From Microtetraspora glauca (GTDB lineage: Bacteria; Actinomycetota; Actinomycetes; Streptomycetales; Streptomycetaceae): 64,000 nt of DNA. Where the stretch lies: positions 124,001 to 188,000 of the forward strand of contig JOFO01000004.1 of assembly GCA_000721275.1 (NCBI GenBank), read 5' to 3'. The position numbers were made by a program, and so were the translations under genes. Shown here one piece after another: positions 36,682 through 46,609 of the stretch (positions are counted from its first letter, which is position 1; every line of letters begins with the position of its first letter). Under the pieces are notes generated by a model. It was not told where the DNA came from and did no database searches. It saw nothing but the letters and a program-made list of their open reading frames with translations.

Positions 36682-37275
36682 ATGTCCGACCGCGAAACAC
36701 CCCGCGCCGGACCACGGCTGCCGCGGGGCGCCCCCGGCCGCCGCGCGACGGTGGTCGTCATCGCGGTCCTCGCGCTCGTCGGCGGCGCGATCGCCGCCGG
36801 GTACCTGTGGAGCTTCGGCGCCAGGACCGAGCACGACCGCGCCGCCCGTCTGCACCAGGTGACGGCGACCACGACGGGACCGGCCCGGGAGCCGTCCGCC
36901 CTCGCGCGGAGCGGTGCGGCGAACCGGGCCGTCGCACCCGCGGTCTGGGAGTACCCGGACGGTGAGCGCCGCTCCGGCACCGTCGAGGTACCGGCCAGGA
37001 CCCCCCAGGGGCGGACCGTGAAGGTCTCGGTGGACGACTCGGGAGCTCCCGTCCGCCGGGCCGTCGGGACGTCGGACCTCCTGCTGGCGTCGGTCGTCGG
37101 CGGTACCGCGACGGCCGGGGCGGTCGCCGCGACCGGAGCCGGCGTCCTCGTCCTCCTGCGACGGAGGACCGACGGCCGCACCCTCGCCGCCCTGGAACGC
37201 GAGTGGGAACAGGTCGAGCCCGTCTGGTCCGGCCGGCTCCGCAAAGAGAACGGCTCCGGGACGGACGATGTCTGA
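36682..37275 (+). CDS. Rv1733c-family two-helix membrane protein
   Basis: 197 aa. TM helix about 22-45 ([20 protein letters not shown]), an extracytoplasmic domain with [25 protein letters not shown], a second TM helix about 135-160, and a cytoplasmic tail ([18 protein letters not shown]). This is the layout of Rv1733c, a DosR-regulon protein of M. tuberculosis of unknown function. ATG 36682 follows ACGGAGGCGTGCC. It overlaps the P-type ATPase start by eight bases. Confidence 0.82.
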   Translation: MSDRETPRAGPRLPRGAPGRRATVVVIAVLALVGGAIAAGYLWSFGARTEHDRAARLHQVTATTTGPAREPSALARSGAANRAVAPAVWEYPDGERRSGTVEVPARTPQGRTVKVSVDDSGAPVRRAVGTSDLLLASVVGGTATAGAVAATGAGVLVLLRRRTDGRTLAALEREWEQVEPVWSGRLRKENGSGTDDV

Positions 37276-40030
37276 CGACGGCGCCGACCGTACCGCGACC
37301 GGTCGCGCGGGCCACCGTACGGGCACCGCACGGCCGACCGAGGCGCTCCCCTTTGACCCCAGCGAGCCCCTGCCCCGCCTCCGTCGGGAACTGGACACAG
37401 GCCCGGACGGGCTGTCCGCTCGGGAGGCGGCCCGGCGCCTTGCGGTGCACGGTCCGAACGAGGTGCGCCGCAAGGCCGGACCCTCCGTCTGGCGGGAGGT
37501 GGCCACGCAGCTGGCGCACCCCCTGGCCCTGCTGCTGTGGGCCGCGGCCGCTCTGGCCTTCGTGGCCGATCTCGCCGTGCTCGGCTGGGCCGTCCTCGCG
37601 GTCATCGTCGTCAACGCGGGTTTCGCGCTACTCCAGGAGCGCCAGGCGGAGCGCGCGGTGGAGACCCTCGCCCGCTATCTGCCCGAGCACGCCCTCGTCG
37701 TGCGTGACGGGCACCCGCTGGCCGTGGAGGCCCGCGAGCTCGTGCCGGGGGACGTCGTCCTCCTGGAGGAGGGGGACAAGGTCCCGGCGGACGCCAGGGT
37801 CACCGAGGGCGGTGTGGAGGTGGACCTGTCGATGCTGACGGGGGAGTCGGTGCCGGCGGAACGGGTGGCGGTGGCCGGGCTGCTCGGCGCGCCCCTCCTG
37901 GAGGAGCCCAATCTCGTCTTCAGCGGGACGACCTGTATCGAGGGACAGGCCCGGGCCGTCGTCTTCGCCACCGGGGACCGTACCGAGCTGGGGCGGATCG
38001 CCGCCCTCAGCCAGCGGACGCGGCGAGAGGCCAGCCCCCTGGAGCGACAGGTCAAGAAGGTGGCCTGGCTCATCGCCGCCGTCGCCACCGGAATGGGAGC
38101 CGTCTTCCTCGTCGTCGGTGTGGCGGTCGGACTGCCGGTGACCGACTCCCTGATGTTCGCCATCGGGCTCCTCGTCGCCAACGTCCCCGAAGGGCTGCTG
38201 CCGACGATCACCCTCGCCCTCGCCGTCGGCGTCCGCGCCCTGGCCCGGCAGGGCGCCCTGGTCAAGCGGCTCAGCGCGGTGGAGACCCTCGGGTCCACCA
38301 GCGTCATCTGCACGGACAAGACCGGCACCCTCACCCGGAACCGCATGCACCTGCGTGTCTGCTGGACCCCCGGTCACGAGAGGGAAACGGGGCCCTGGGC
38401 ACAGGAGCTGGTAAGGGCTGCCGCCGAGTGCACCACGGTCACCCGGGACGCCGAGGACGGGCTGCACGGCGACCCCACCGAGACCGCTCTCGTCGAGGGA
38501 GCCGCCGAGCTGGGCGCCCCGGTGGACCTCGCCCGGCGTGACGAGCGGCGGCAGGCGCTCTTCCGGTTCGACCCACGGCTTCGGATGATGACCGTCGTGC
38601 AGGACGGCGGGGCCTCCGGGCCCACCCGGGTCGTGGCGAAGGGAGCCCCCGAAGCGGTTCTCGAGCACGTCCTGCCCGGCCCGGACCGGGATGCGGCCCG
38701 AGACGCGGCGCAACGACTGGCAGGGGCCGGCACCCGCGTCCTGGCCGTCGCCGTCCGCGACCTCCCGGCCGACGGCGGGGCGCCCGCCCGGCGGCAGGAC
38801 GCCGAAACCCGCCTGACCCTGCTGGGACTCGTCGGGCTCTACGACCCGCCGCGGGCCGAGGTGGCGTCCGCCGTCCGCCGCTGCCACGGGGCCGGGGTGC
38901 GCGTGCACGTGGTGACGGGGGACAACGGCGCCACGGCCGCCGCGATCGCGCGGGAGGTCGGCATCGGGGTGCCCCGGCTGGAGGTCGTCGACGACTCCGA
39001 GACCCTGGGCGACGCAGAACTGGACCGCCTGCTCGTGAAGGACGACGCCGAGATCGTCTTCGCCCGTTCCTCGCCCGAGACGAAGCTCAGGGTCGCCGAC
39101 ACCCTGCGGGCCCACGGCCGGATCGTCGCCATGACCGGGGACGGCGTCAACGACGCCCCCGCTCTCCACCGCGCGCACATCGGGGTGGCCATGGGCCGCT
39201 CCGGCACGGACGTGGCCCGCGAGGCGGCGGCCATGGTCCTCACCGACGACGACTTCGCCACCATCGTCACCGCGATCGAATCCGGGCGCCGCGTCTACGA
39301 CAACGTCCGCAAGTTCATCGTCTACATCTTCGCCCACGCGACGCCGGAGATCGTGCCCTTCCTCGTCTTCGCCCTGTCGGCGGGAGCAGTTCCGCTCCCC
39401 CTCACGGTGCTCCAGATCCTCGCCGTCGACCTCGGCACGGAGACCCTTCCCGCCCTCGCGCTGGGCAGGGAACGCTCCGAGCCCGGTGTCATGCGACGGC
39501 CGCCCCGATCCGCACACCAGGGCGTCATCTCCCGTGAAATGCTCATCCGTAGCTGGGGGTACCTGGGCCTGGTCTCGGCCGTCCTCGTCATGGCCGGATT
39601 CCTCTACGTCCTCTGGCGCGCAGGCTGGCAGCCCGGAGACCCCACCGGCGAGGGGTCCCCGCTGTACGGAGCGTACGTGACGGCGACGACGGCCACGTTC
39701 GCCGGCATCGTCACCTGCCAGATCGGTACCGCCTTCGCGGCCCGCACCGACCACGCGGCGCTCCGCGAGATCGGCGTCCTGTCGAATCCGCTGCTGCTCG
39801 CGGGCATCGCCTTCGAACTCTGCTTCACCGCCGCGCTCGTCTATGCGCCACCGCTCCAGCGGGTCTTCGGGACGGCCGCGCTCCCCTGGGACGTCGTCCT
39901 GCTCATCGGGACCTTCCCACTAGTGGTCTGGGGCGTCGACGAGGCACGTCGCGCCCGGCGGCGCCGTCAGAGGGACCGCTGGGGGGACGCCGGTTCGCTC
40001 CCGCCCTGGTCGAGGCGGAAGGGCGGATAG
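37268..40030 (+). CDS. Cation P-type ATPase (P2-like), PEGL motif
   Basis: 920 aa. N-terminal cation-ATPase domain, actuator with LTGESVP, M4 motif [17 protein letters not shown], phosphorylation site DKTGTLT (Asp350), nucleotide domain, hinge [10 protein letters not shown], and a six-helix C-terminal domain. PEGL in M4 resembles Na+/K+- and H+/K+-type pumps rather than the PEGxP of Ca2+ pumps, so the ion is uncertain. DosR regulons include the pump CtpF. Overlaps the Rv1733c-like gene, so translationally coupled. Its last 64 bases overlap the opposite DUF4389 gene. Confidence 0.9.
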   Translation: MSDDGADRTATGRAGHRTGTARPTEALPFDPSEPLPRLRRELDTGPDGLSAREAARRLAVHGPNEVRRKAGPSVWREVATQLAHPLALLLWAAAALAFVADLAVLGWAVLAVIVVNAGFALLQERQAERAVETLARYLPEHALVVRDGHPLAVEARELVPGDVVLLEEGDKVPADARVTEGGVEVDLSMLTGESVPAERVAVAGLLGAPLLEEPNLVFSGTTCIEGQARAVVFATGDRTELGRIAALSQRTRREASPLERQVKKVAWLIAAVATGMGAVFLVVGVAVGLPVTDSLMFAIGLLVANVPEGLLPTITLALAVGVRALARQGALVKRLSAVETLGSTSVICTDKTGTLTRNRMHLRVCWTPGHERETGPWAQELVRAAAECTTVTRDAEDGLHGDPTETALVEGAAELGAPVDLARRDERRQALFRFDPRLRMMTVVQDGGASGPTRVVAKGAPEAVLEHVLPGPDRDAARDAAQRLAGAGTRVLAVAVRDLPADGGAPARRQDAETRLTLLGLVGLYDPPRAEVASAVRRCHGAGVRVHVVTGDNGATAAAIAREVGIGVPRLEVVDDSETLGDAELDRLLVKDDAEIVFARSSPETKLRVADTLRAHGRIVAMTGDGVNDAPALHRAHIGVAMGRSGTDVAREAAAMVLTDDDFATIVTAIESGRRVYDNVRKFIVYIFAHATPEIVPFLVFALSAGAVPLPLTVLQILAVDLGTETLPALALGRERSEPGVMRRPPRSAHQGVISREMLIRSWGYLGLVSAVLVMAGFLYVLWRAGWQPGDPTGEGSPLYGAYVTATTATFAGIVTCQIGTAFAARTDHAALREIGVLSNPLLLAGIAFELCFTAALVYAPPLQRVFGTAALPWDVVLLIGTFPLVVWGVDEARRARRRRQRDRWGDAGSLPPWSRRKGG

Positions 40031-40629
40031 GCGTCCGTCATGAGGCTCGCGTAGGCGGCGACGCGGAGGACCCAGCGGTTCAGGCCGGCGATCAGGTCGA
40101 ACAGGTCCCGGGGATAGCGCGAGGTGAACGCGAGGGCGAAGCCGGCGAACACCGCGAGCAGCGTGATCAGGCCACCGCTCCACCATCCGGCGCGCAGGCC
40201 GCCGGTGAAGAACGCGAGGACCAGGTAGTGCGGGATCGCGAGCAGCCACCACTTGACCAGCACCTGCGAGCGGGAGAGCCGTTCCGGGTAGGCGATGTCG
40301 AGCCGGGCCGGGTAGCCGGGTTCGGGGCCGAGGCTGAAGGGCGGGTAGCGGTCGGTGCCGAGCGCGCCGTAGGAGTAGTACGAGACCCGCCACGACCACC
40401 GGAGCACGCCGAGGTTGAAGTCGAAGAGACCTCGTGGGTAGCGCTCGGTGAACAGGACCGAGAAGAAGGCGATCACCGTCACGGCCAGGAAGGCGATCCA
40501 CAGGAAGAACAGCACGATCCAGTGAGGGATCACGAGGATCCACTTCACCAGCCACAGCCAGCGGGACAGGGGGGCGTCGAGCACGGCCGTCACTCGGACG
40601 GGAGGGTACGAGGAGCTGATGTCGTCCAT
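39967..40629 (-). CDS. DUF4389 membrane protein, two repeats
   Basis: 220 aa. Two DUF4389 units, each with a basic-aromatic lead ([38 protein letters not shown]), TM helices and the signature [16 protein letters not shown] / [16 protein letters not shown]. Four to five TM segments. Function unknown. ATG 40629 follows GGAGGTGACGGTC. 74 bases after the K+ channel gene on the same strand, so likely co-transcribed. Confidence 0.85.
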   Translation of the reverse strand: MDDISSSYPPVRVTAVLDAPLSRWLWLVKWILVIPHWIVLFFLWIAFLAVTVIAFFSVLFTERYPRGLFDFNLGVLRWSWRVSYYSYGALGTDRYPPFSLGPEPGYPARLDIAYPERLSRSQVLVKWWLLAIPHYLVLAFFTGGLRAGWWSGGLITLLAVFAGFALAFTSRYPRDLFDLIAGLNRWVLRVAAYASLMTDAYPPFRLDQGGSEPASPQRSL

Positions 40630-40703
40630 GACCGTCACCTCCTCGCTCCGGCCCAGTCCCGGTATCGGATGCGGTCGACGGCGTTTCGGTGCCTCATGGC
40701 TGG

Positions 40704-41642
40704 TCACCTCTCCTGCGGTGTCCCCGTTTCCCAGGGTCCTCCGTGCCCGCCGCCCGGGGGAGGGCCGTCCGGCCCCCATGCGTGCCCGTGGTCCTCCGCG
40801 TAGGCCGCGAAGACCCTGTCGGTCCCCTCGCCCGTGAGCAGGAAACGTTCGTCGAGCACGGCCGCCAGGTCGTCGAGGGCCTTGCGCAGCACCGACGCGG
40901 AGAGCCGGACGTCCGGGTGGCGCGCCTCGTCGGCGCCGTCGGCGAGGCCGAGGGCGTATCCGAGCTGCCGGGGGAGGGACGTGTTCTCGTCGGCGTCGTG
41001 GAAGTAGTACGACTCGGCGTACTGCATGAAGTCGACGGTGGCGGTGGACAGGCCGGCGGCGAGCCCGTCGAGGAGCGCCGCCCCGCCGTCGGAGTCGAGT
41101 GCCCGGACGGTGACCCGGCCGCGGCGCACGTGGGACAGCCGCAGGGCCAGCGTCCTGCGGCGGGCGAGGGCGGGGTAGATGCCGAGGAGCCACGCGACCG
41201 TGGCCGACAGGAGCACGAAGCCCACCAGGGCCTCCAGGGGCGCCAGCACCCGCAGCCACTCCGGGGTCGGGGCGATGTCGCCGAGGCCGAGCGTGGCCAG
41301 GGTGACCAGGGAGAGGTACAGGGCGTCCAGCGGGCCGGCGTGCTCGGACGGCGTGAGCCCGGGCGCGTAGGAGAAGTCCTCCGGCATGCGGGGCCAGTAG
41401 ACGAGCGCCCATCCCACGGCCACCGTCAGCGCCCAGACGGCGACCACCGCCACCATGCCGAGCGGGCCGGCCAGCCCGGCCGGGCGCCACCGCGTGCCGC
41501 GGTGTGCTGACAGACGCCACACCGTCCGCATCACCACTCTGCTGAGACCGCCGTGGCGGGTCGGATGCCAGAGAGTGTGGAAGACGTCCCGGAGGACGAG
41601 CAACACCAGGAGAACGCCCAACGGCGTCACGAGCCACGTCAT
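40704..41642 (-). CDS. Two-TM-pore potassium channel-like protein
   Basis: 312 aa. TM helix at the N-terminus, further TMs near 60-80 and 140-160, and pore loop LYLSLVTLATLGLGDIAPT at about 108-126. The filter reads T-L-G-L-G-D rather than TVGYGD, so selectivity may be altered. About 150 cytoplasmic residues follow with no RCK/TrkA domain that I recognise. Start 41642 follows GGGAAG. A degenerate box, GGGCCGCTCG-CCC (41691-41703), lies 48 bases upstream. Confidence 0.8.
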   Translation of the reverse strand: MTWLVTPLGVLLVLLVLRDVFHTLWHPTRHGGLSRVVMRTVWRLSAHRGTRWRPAGLAGPLGMVAVVAVWALTVAVGWALVYWPRMPEDFSYAPGLTPSEHAGPLDALYLSLVTLATLGLGDIAPTPEWLRVLAPLEALVGFVLLSATVAWLLGIYPALARRRTLALRLSHVRRGRVTVRALDSDGGAALLDGLAAGLSTATVDFMQYAESYYFHDADENTSLPRQLGYALGLADGADEARHPDVRLSASVLRKALDDLAAVLDERFLLTGEGTDRVFAAYAEDHGHAWGPDGPPPGGGHGGPWETGTPQER

Positions 41643-41767
41643 GGTGAACCGCTTCCCGGCCGGGGCGGGAGCACTCCGCCCCGGCCGCGCGGGCCGCTCG
41701 CCCTGCCGCGCAGGTGCTCCCTCCGTGATCTCCGTCGCGGTTCCGGGCCCGCTCCGCCGCGCATGTC

Positions 41768-41854
41768 CTACGAACCCGTTTCCGCCCGGCCCGTGAGGAG
41801 GTGCAGGACGACCCGGGCGAACCCGTACAGGTCGGTGCTCGTCACCTCGGACAT
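41768..41854 (-). pseudogene. Possible Ser/Thr kinase domain fragment
   Basis: A 28-codon frame reads EVTSTDLYGFARVVLHLLTGRAE, resembling the subdomain IX-like segment (TDxYxxGxVLxxLLTG) of a bacterial Ser/Thr kinase. Nothing else of a kinase is visible nearby. May be a relic or chance. Confidence 0.3.
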
Positions 41855-41907
41855 GCTTCGAGCATGCGCGGCCGGACGGCGCCCCGCACGGGGACGGGAC
41901 ACCGGTC

Positions 41908-42561
41908 TCACGCTCCGGCGGCGAGGGTGAGGCCGCACCGTACGTCCACCACGCCCTCCACGGCCCGGGCCAGGCGCTCCGCGACCGGGACGAGCGTGCT
42001 GTCGTGCACGTCGCCGGTCAGGGTCACGACACCGGCCTCGACGTGGACCTCGATCCGGTCCCGGGAGAGCGGGAAGAGGTGCGCGACCACATCACGGCGG
42101 ATCTCGTCGGCGAGCTCCTCGTCCGGCCGGAGGAACACCTTGAGCAGATCGGACCGGCTCACGACACCCTGGATCACGCCGTTCCCGTCCACGACCGGCA
42201 GCCGCTTCACCCGGTGGGTGGCCATGAGCCGGGCGGCCCGCGACAGGGTCGCGTCGGGGCCGATGGTGAGTGCCGGAGCGGTCATCAGCTCCGCCGCCCG
42301 GTCGGAACCGGCCTTCGCGGTGGCGTCGTGCCGCCGCAGCTGCTCGATCATGCCGAGGCGGTGGTCGTGGAACTCCTCCTTGAGGAGCAGGTCCGCCTCG
42401 GACACCACGCCGACGACGCGGCCCTCGCCCTCCAGGACGGGGAGCGCGGTCACCTTCCAGCGCTCCATGGCGGCGGCGATCTCCTTGAACGGGGTGTCGG
42501 GGCGGACGGCGACGACCTTCTTGGTCATCACGTCGGCGACGGTGAACGGCCGGGAGGTCAT
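41908..42561 (-). CDS. CBS-BON domain protein
   Basis: 217 aa. CBS1 about 7-60 (VADVMTKKVVAVRPDTPFKEIAAAMERWKVTALPVLEGEG), CBS2 about 90-145 (LMTAPALTIGPDATLSRAARLMATHRVKRLPVVDG), BON about 150-215 (IEVHVEAGVVTLTGDV). Closest intact relative of the broken gene at 10070 (shared WKVTALPVLEGEGRVVGVVSEADLL and SRAARLMA-HRVKRLPV). ATG 42561 follows GAAGGAGACCGCC. Second gene after the cyclic-nucleotide-binding protein (11 bases). Confidence 0.9.
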   Translation of the reverse strand: MTSRPFTVADVMTKKVVAVRPDTPFKEIAAAMERWKVTALPVLEGEGRVVGVVSEADLLLKEEFHDHRLGMIEQLRRHDATAKAGSDRAAELMTAPALTIGPDATLSRAARLMATHRVKRLPVVDGNGVIQGVVSRSDLLKVFLRPDEELADEIRRDVVAHLFPLSRDRIEVHVEAGVVTLTGDVHDSTLVPVAERLARAVEGVVDVRCGLTLAAGA

Positions 42562-42572
42562 GGCGGTCTCCT

Positions 42573-43043
42573 TCAGCGGGCGTAGGCCAGGGCTTCCGCG
42601 CCGGCGTGCGGCGCGAGGTCTTCGAGGAGGCGGCTTCGCACCGCCAGCAGCCGGCGCGCCATCGTGGCGGCGACGCACGCGAACACGGCCTCGCCGACGG
42701 ACGGGTCCCGGGCGCAGAGCTCCCGTACCGCCCGGGCGTCGAACTCCAGGGCGCGGACCTCGGTGACCGCGGTGGCGCCGAGGTGCCAGATGTGGGGCGG
42801 GACGATCCAGGAGCAGCCGAGGAGCGCGCCGCCGACGAGGGTGTCCACGACGGCGTCGCGGCGGCCGGGGACATGGGTGTCGAGCTCGACGCGGCCCGTT
42901 CGGACGATCCAGAAGCGGTCGGCCCGCTGCCGCTCGCGGAAGATCCGGGTGCCGGCCTCGAAGCGGACCGGCCGGGAGTGCTCCAGGAGCTGTTCCCGTG
43001 CCTTCGGGGGGAGTTCGTCCAGCAGGGTCCGCGTGGTGGTCAT
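42573..43043 (-). CDS. Cyclic nucleotide-binding domain protein without DNA-binding domain
   Basis: 156 aa. Crp-like beta-roll about 20-115 (RFEAGTRIFRERQRADRFWIVRTGRVELDTHVPGRRDAVVDTLVGGALLGCSWIVPP) and the long C-helix (VFACVAATMARRLLAVRSRLL). No HTH follows, so it is not a usual Crp regulator. The phosphate-binding cassette reads VGGALLGCSWIVPP, without the RxA arginine of cAMP-binding members, so ligand binding is doubtful. ATG 43043 follows GGAGGACACC. Box-like GGGCCCGAAGGGCCC at 43120 is 76 bases upstream. Confidence 0.82.
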   Translation of the reverse strand: MTTTRTLLDELPPKAREQLLEHSRPVRFEAGTRIFRERQRADRFWIVRTGRVELDTHVPGRRDAVVDTLVGGALLGCSWIVPPHIWHLGATAVTEVRALEFDARAVRELCARDPSVGEAVFACVAATMARRLLAVRSRLLEDLAPHAGAEALAYAR

Positions 43044-43119
43044 GGTGTCCTCCAGCCCTTCCCTCCCAGGGTCCGGCGGGGCTCGCGTCGGGCGGCAGGG
43101 CCGCGAGGGTCCGACGGTG

Positions 43120-43134
43120 GGGCCCGAAGGGCCC
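43120..43134. promoter_or_regulatory. Box-like perfect-arm palindrome GGGCCCGAAGGGCCC
   Basis: 15 bases with 6-base arms GGGCCC around GAA; a spacing variant of the island box. 76 bases upstream of the cNMP-binding protein and just past the ribonuclease stop. Confidence 0.5.
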
Positions 43135-43137
43135 GTC

Positions 43138-44565
43138 TCAGCGGACCAGGACGGCCTCGCCGGAGCGGGGCACGACGGCCGTCCAGCCCAGTTCGCGGTC
43201 GAGCCGGTCGCGGAGCGCTTCGGAGGCGGCCGGTTCGCCGTGCACGACGTAGGTGGTGTGCGGGGCGGGCGCGCCCCGGAGCCAGTCGACGACCTGTGCC
43301 GCGTCGGCATGGGCGGAGAAGTGCGGTACGTCGGCGACCTCGGCCCGTACGGGCACGTACTCGCCGAACATCTTCAGCGCGCGGGCTCCGTCCACCAGGT
43401 CCCGGGCCCGGGTACCGGCGGCGGCGAAGCCGACCACGACGACGGCGTTGCGCGGGTCGGGCAGGAGCCGGCGCAGGTGGTGCAGGACGCGGCCACCGGT
43501 GGCCATGCCGGCCGAAGACACGATGACGGCGGGTCCGTGCACGCTGTTGATGTCGATGGACTCCCGCACGGTCCGGGCGGCGAGGAACGGGGCGGGGCTC
43601 AGCGCGGCCTCCCCCCGCGCCAGGATCTCGGGGCGCAGCTCGGGGGAGCGCTCGCGCACGGCGTCGCGGTAGACGTCGAGGGCGGCCAGCGCCATCGGGC
43701 TGTCCACGAAGACGGGTACCGAAGGGGGAAGCACGCCCGTCTCGCGCAGCCGGGTCAGCTCGTGCAGGACGACCTCGGTCCGGTCGATGGCGAAGGCGGG
43801 GATCACCACCGTCCCGTTCCGGGAGAGGGTCCGTGCGACGACCGCCGCGAACTCCGAACGGGCGGAGTCCTGGTCGTGGTACCGGTCGCCGTACGTCGAC
43901 TCCACCAGCAGGGTGTCCGCGCCGGAGAACGGCTCCGGCGGCAGGAGCAGCGGGTGGCCGGGGCGCCCCAGGTCGCCGGAGACGGCCAGCGTGTGCCCGT
44001 CCTCCAGAGTGAGGCGGGCCCAGGTCGAGCCGAGGATGTGGCCGCCGTGGTGGAGCGTCAGCCGGGTGCCGCGCAGGAGCTCCACGTCCTCCCCGATGGG
44101 GACGGGGTCGAAGAACGACAGCGTCTTGTCCACGTCGGTGTCGTCGTACAGCGGCTTCGCCGGGCGGTGCTTGGACCAGCCGTGCTCGTCGGCGTGCCGG
44201 GCCGCCTCCATCTGCAGGCGTGCGCTGTCGCGCAGGACGATCCCGGCGAGGCGGGCCGTGTGCGGGGTCGCGAGGATCGGCCCGCGGAAGCCCTGCCGGA
44301 CCAGGCGCGGCAAGTATCCGCAGTGGTCCAGATGGGCGTGGGTGACGACCACGGCGCGGACATCGGCCGCGTCACGGGCGAACCGGTCCCAGTTGCGGCG
44401 GCGCAGTTTCGCGAAACCCTGGAAGAGACCGCAGTCGACGAGGACCCGGGCGTGGTCGCTCTCGACGAGGAACTTGCTGCCGGTGACCGTCCCCACGCCG
44501 CCCAGGAACGAGAGCAGGGCGGGGCGAGGGGAGGAGGGAGCGGAATGCGGGGCTGCCTCGGACAT
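43138..44565 (-). CDS. Beta-CASP metallo-beta-lactamase ribonuclease-like protein
   Basis: 475 aa, close paralogue of 16400-17839: [12 protein letters not shown] metal motif near residues 77-88, [21 protein letters not shown], beta-CASP insert with [13 protein letters not shown] and FVDSPMA, and [20 protein letters not shown]. All catalytic ligands are retained, so both copies should be active. ATG 44565 follows AAGGAGGACCC. Two box-type palindromes lie upstream, shared with the divergent alcohol dehydrogenase operon. Confidence 0.9.
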   Translation of the reverse strand: MSEAAPHSAPSSPRPALLSFLGGVGTVTGSKFLVESDHARVLVDCGLFQGFAKLRRRNWDRFARDAADVRAVVVTHAHLDHCGYLPRLVRQGFRGPILATPHTARLAGIVLRDSARLQMEAARHADEHGWSKHRPAKPLYDDTDVDKTLSFFDPVPIGEDVELLRGTRLTLHHGGHILGSTWARLTLEDGHTLAVSGDLGRPGHPLLLPPEPFSGADTLLVESTYGDRYHDQDSARSEFAAVVARTLSRNGTVVIPAFAIDRTEVVLHELTRLRETGVLPPSVPVFVDSPMALAALDVYRDAVRERSPELRPEILARGEAALSPAPFLAARTVRESIDINSVHGPAVIVSSAGMATGGRVLHHLRRLLPDPRNAVVVVGFAAAGTRARDLVDGARALKMFGEYVPVRAEVADVPHFSAHADAAQVVDWLRGAPAPHTTYVVHGEPAASEALRDRLDRELGWTAVVPRSGEAVLVR

Positions 44566-44643
44566 GGGCGGGTCCTCCTTCGTCCCGGGGACCGGCCTCG
44601 CCGGCCCCTGTCCACCCTCGCGCCGCCCGGGGCCGCGGTGCAT

Positions 44644-44658
44644 GGGCCCGTAGGGCCC
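44644..44658. promoter_or_regulatory. Box-like palindrome GGGCCCGTAGGGCCC
   Basis: Same 15-base spacing variant as at 43120, 78 bases upstream of the ribonuclease start (44565). Confidence 0.5.
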
Positions 44659-44665
44659 CGGGCGG

Positions 44666-44679
44666 GGACCGACCGGCCC
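44666..44679. promoter_or_regulatory. Putative OsdR/DevR box (GGACCGACCGGCCC)
   Basis: 83 bases before the alcohol dehydrogenase ATG, eight bases from the palindrome at 44644. A two-site arrangement between divergent genes. Confidence 0.65.
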
Positions 44680-44762
44680 ATGCGCACGGGCCCGCCGACG
44701 GGCCAGCCTGACGGTGACGTCCGCGGGACGAGACCCGCGGGCCCTTCGAGGAGGCGGCCGTC

Positions 44763-45836
44763 ATGAAGGCTCTCGTGTTCCAGGGGACGGGCGAGGTGGC
44801 GTGGCAGGAGGTGGCCGACCCCGCCGTCGAGGACGCCGCCGACGCGATCGTCCGCGTCGACGCCGTCACCCTCTGCGGGACCGACCTGCACATCGTCAAG
44901 GGGGACGTTCCCGAGGTGGAACCGGGCCGCGTCCTCGGCCACGAGGCGGTGGGCACGGTGGTCGAGACGGGCGGCGACGTCCGCACGGTGCGGCCCGGGG
45001 ACCGCGTCCTCGTCTCCTGCATCTCCTCGTGCGGCCGCTGCGCCTTCTGCCGCGATCGGCGCTACGGGCAGTGCGGTGGTGGCGGCGGCTGGGTCCTGGG
45101 CCACTTGATCGACGGGACGCAGGCCGAGTACGTCCGTGTGCCCTTCGCCGACCTCTCCGTCCACCCGCTGCCGAGCGTGGTCGACAGCTTCGACGCGGTG
45201 CTCCTCGCCGACATCTTCCCCACGGCGTACGAGGTCGGCGTCCTCAACGGCGGCGTCCGGCCGGGCGACACGGTCGTCGTGGTCGGCGCGGGGCCCATCG
45301 GCCTCGCCGCGATCATCACCGCACGCCTCTACAGCCCCGGCCGGATCATCGCCGTCGACCTGGCCGACTCCCGCCTCGCCGCCGCCCGCCGCCTCGGCGC
45401 CGACGCCACCGCCACGGCCGACGAGGGACCGGAACAGCTCGTCGCCGACCTGACCGACGGCCTCGGCGCCGACGTCGTCATGGAAGCGGTGGGCGTCCCG
45501 GAGACCTTCGAGATGTGCACCCGCATGGTCCGCCCCGGCGGGCGGGTCGCCAACATAGGAGTCCACGGAAAGCCCGCCGCCCTCCACCTCGAAGACCTGT
45601 GGATCAAGGACGTCACCCTCACCACCGGCCTCGTCGACACCTCCTCGACGCCGATGCTGCTGCGCATGATGGCCGCCGGCCGGCTCCCGGTCTCCGGACT
45701 GGTCACCCACCGCTTCGAACTGGGGCAGATGGAAGAGGCGTACGACGTCTTCGGCCGTGCCGCCGAGACCGGGGCGATCAAGGTCGCGCTCGGCGGACCG
45801 CAGCACACGTCCGTCCAGGCCGCAGGAGCCGGATGA
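44763..45836 (+). CDS. Zinc-dependent alcohol dehydrogenase
   Basis: 357 aa MDR-family enzyme. Catalytic zinc motif TLCGTDLH (Cys38) and GHEAVGTVVE; structural zinc cysteines CGRCAFCRDRRYGQC; NAD(P) Rossmann GAGPIGLAA. The text suits a threonine/sorbitol/formaldehyde-type dehydrogenase; substrate unknown. It could reoxidise NADH under low oxygen. First gene of an ADH-phosphoglucomutase-GH65 operon with overlapping stops. ATG 44763 follows GAGGAGGCGGCCGTC. Relic paralogue at 8416. Confidence 0.88.
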   Translation: MKALVFQGTGEVAWQEVADPAVEDAADAIVRVDAVTLCGTDLHIVKGDVPEVEPGRVLGHEAVGTVVETGGDVRTVRPGDRVLVSCISSCGRCAFCRDRRYGQCGGGGGWVLGHLIDGTQAEYVRVPFADLSVHPLPSVVDSFDAVLLADIFPTAYEVGVLNGGVRPGDTVVVVGAGPIGLAAIITARLYSPGRIIAVDLADSRLAAARRLGADATATADEGPEQLVADLTDGLGADVVMEAVGVPETFEMCTRMVRPGGRVANIGVHGKPAALHLEDLWIKDVTLTTGLVDTSSTPMLLRMMAAGRLPVSGLVTHRFELGQMEEAYDVFGRAAETGAIKVALGGPQHTSVQAAGAG

Positions 45837-46609
45837 ACCGCCACCGTCCCACCGGCTCCGCACCGCCACGCGCCGTCGTCCTCGACACCGACGGCGTGCT
45901 GATCGACTCCGCCGCCGTCCACGCGGCGGCGTGGAAGACGGCCTTCGACGCCTGCCTCGCGGAGCGGGCGGACGGGGCGGTACGGCAAGAGCCGTTCGAC
46001 ACGGACGCCGACTACCGCACGTATGTCGACGGCCGGTCCCGCTACGACGGCGCGGAGGCGTTCCTGACCGCCCGAGGCATCCGCCTACCGCCCGGAACGC
46101 CCGACGACCGCCCCGGGCACGGCACGATCCGGGCCGTGGCCGCGCGCAAGGAACAGGCGTTCCAGGGCGCCCTGCGCACCGAGCCGGTGGTCGCCTTCGA
46201 CGACGCCGTACGGGCGCTGACCGCTCTGCGCGACCTCCGCGTACCGTGTGCGGCGGTCTCCGCCTCCCGGCACGCCCGCGCACTGCTCGCCGCCGGCGGA
46301 TTCGACCGGCTCCTCCGCACCGTCGTGGACGGCGAGGAAGCCGCCCGGCTCGGACTGCCCGGCAAACCGGACCCCGCGCTCTTCCTCCACGCGGCCCACG
46401 TCCTCGGCGTCCGCCCCCGGGACTGCGCGGTCGTCGAGGACGCCCTCGCCGGCGTCCTGGCGGGCCGCCGCGGACGCTTCGGCCTCGTCGTCGGTGTCGA
46501 CCGCACCCCGGACCGGCACACCACCGGCGCGCTCCGCGAACAGGGCGCCCACCTCGTCACCACCGACCTCATGGAGTGCGTGGAGGCGATATGGGGAGCG
46601 GAGCCGTGA
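45833..46609 (+). CDS. Beta-phosphoglucomutase-type HAD hydrolase
   Basis: 258 aa. VLDTDGVLIDSAAVHAAAWKTAFDACL carries the nucleophile and the substrate-positioning His; SASRHARALL, GKPDPALFL and VVEDALAGVLAG are the further HAD motifs. Strong paralogue of 5029. It overlaps the ADH stop (ATGA) and the next gene start (GTGA). Still looks functional although the phosphorylase that follows it is gutted, so its substrate would have to come from the other GH65 or another source. Confidence 0.87.
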   Translation: MNRHRPTGSAPPRAVVLDTDGVLIDSAAVHAAAWKTAFDACLAERADGAVRQEPFDTDADYRTYVDGRSRYDGAEAFLTARGIRLPPGTPDDRPGHGTIRAVAARKEQAFQGALRTEPVVAFDDAVRALTALRDLRVPCAAVSASRHARALLAAGGFDRLLRTVVDGEEAARLGLPGKPDPALFLHAAHVLGVRPRDCAVVEDALAGVLAGRRGRFGLVVGVDRTPDRHTTGALREQGAHLVTTDLMECVEAIWGAEP

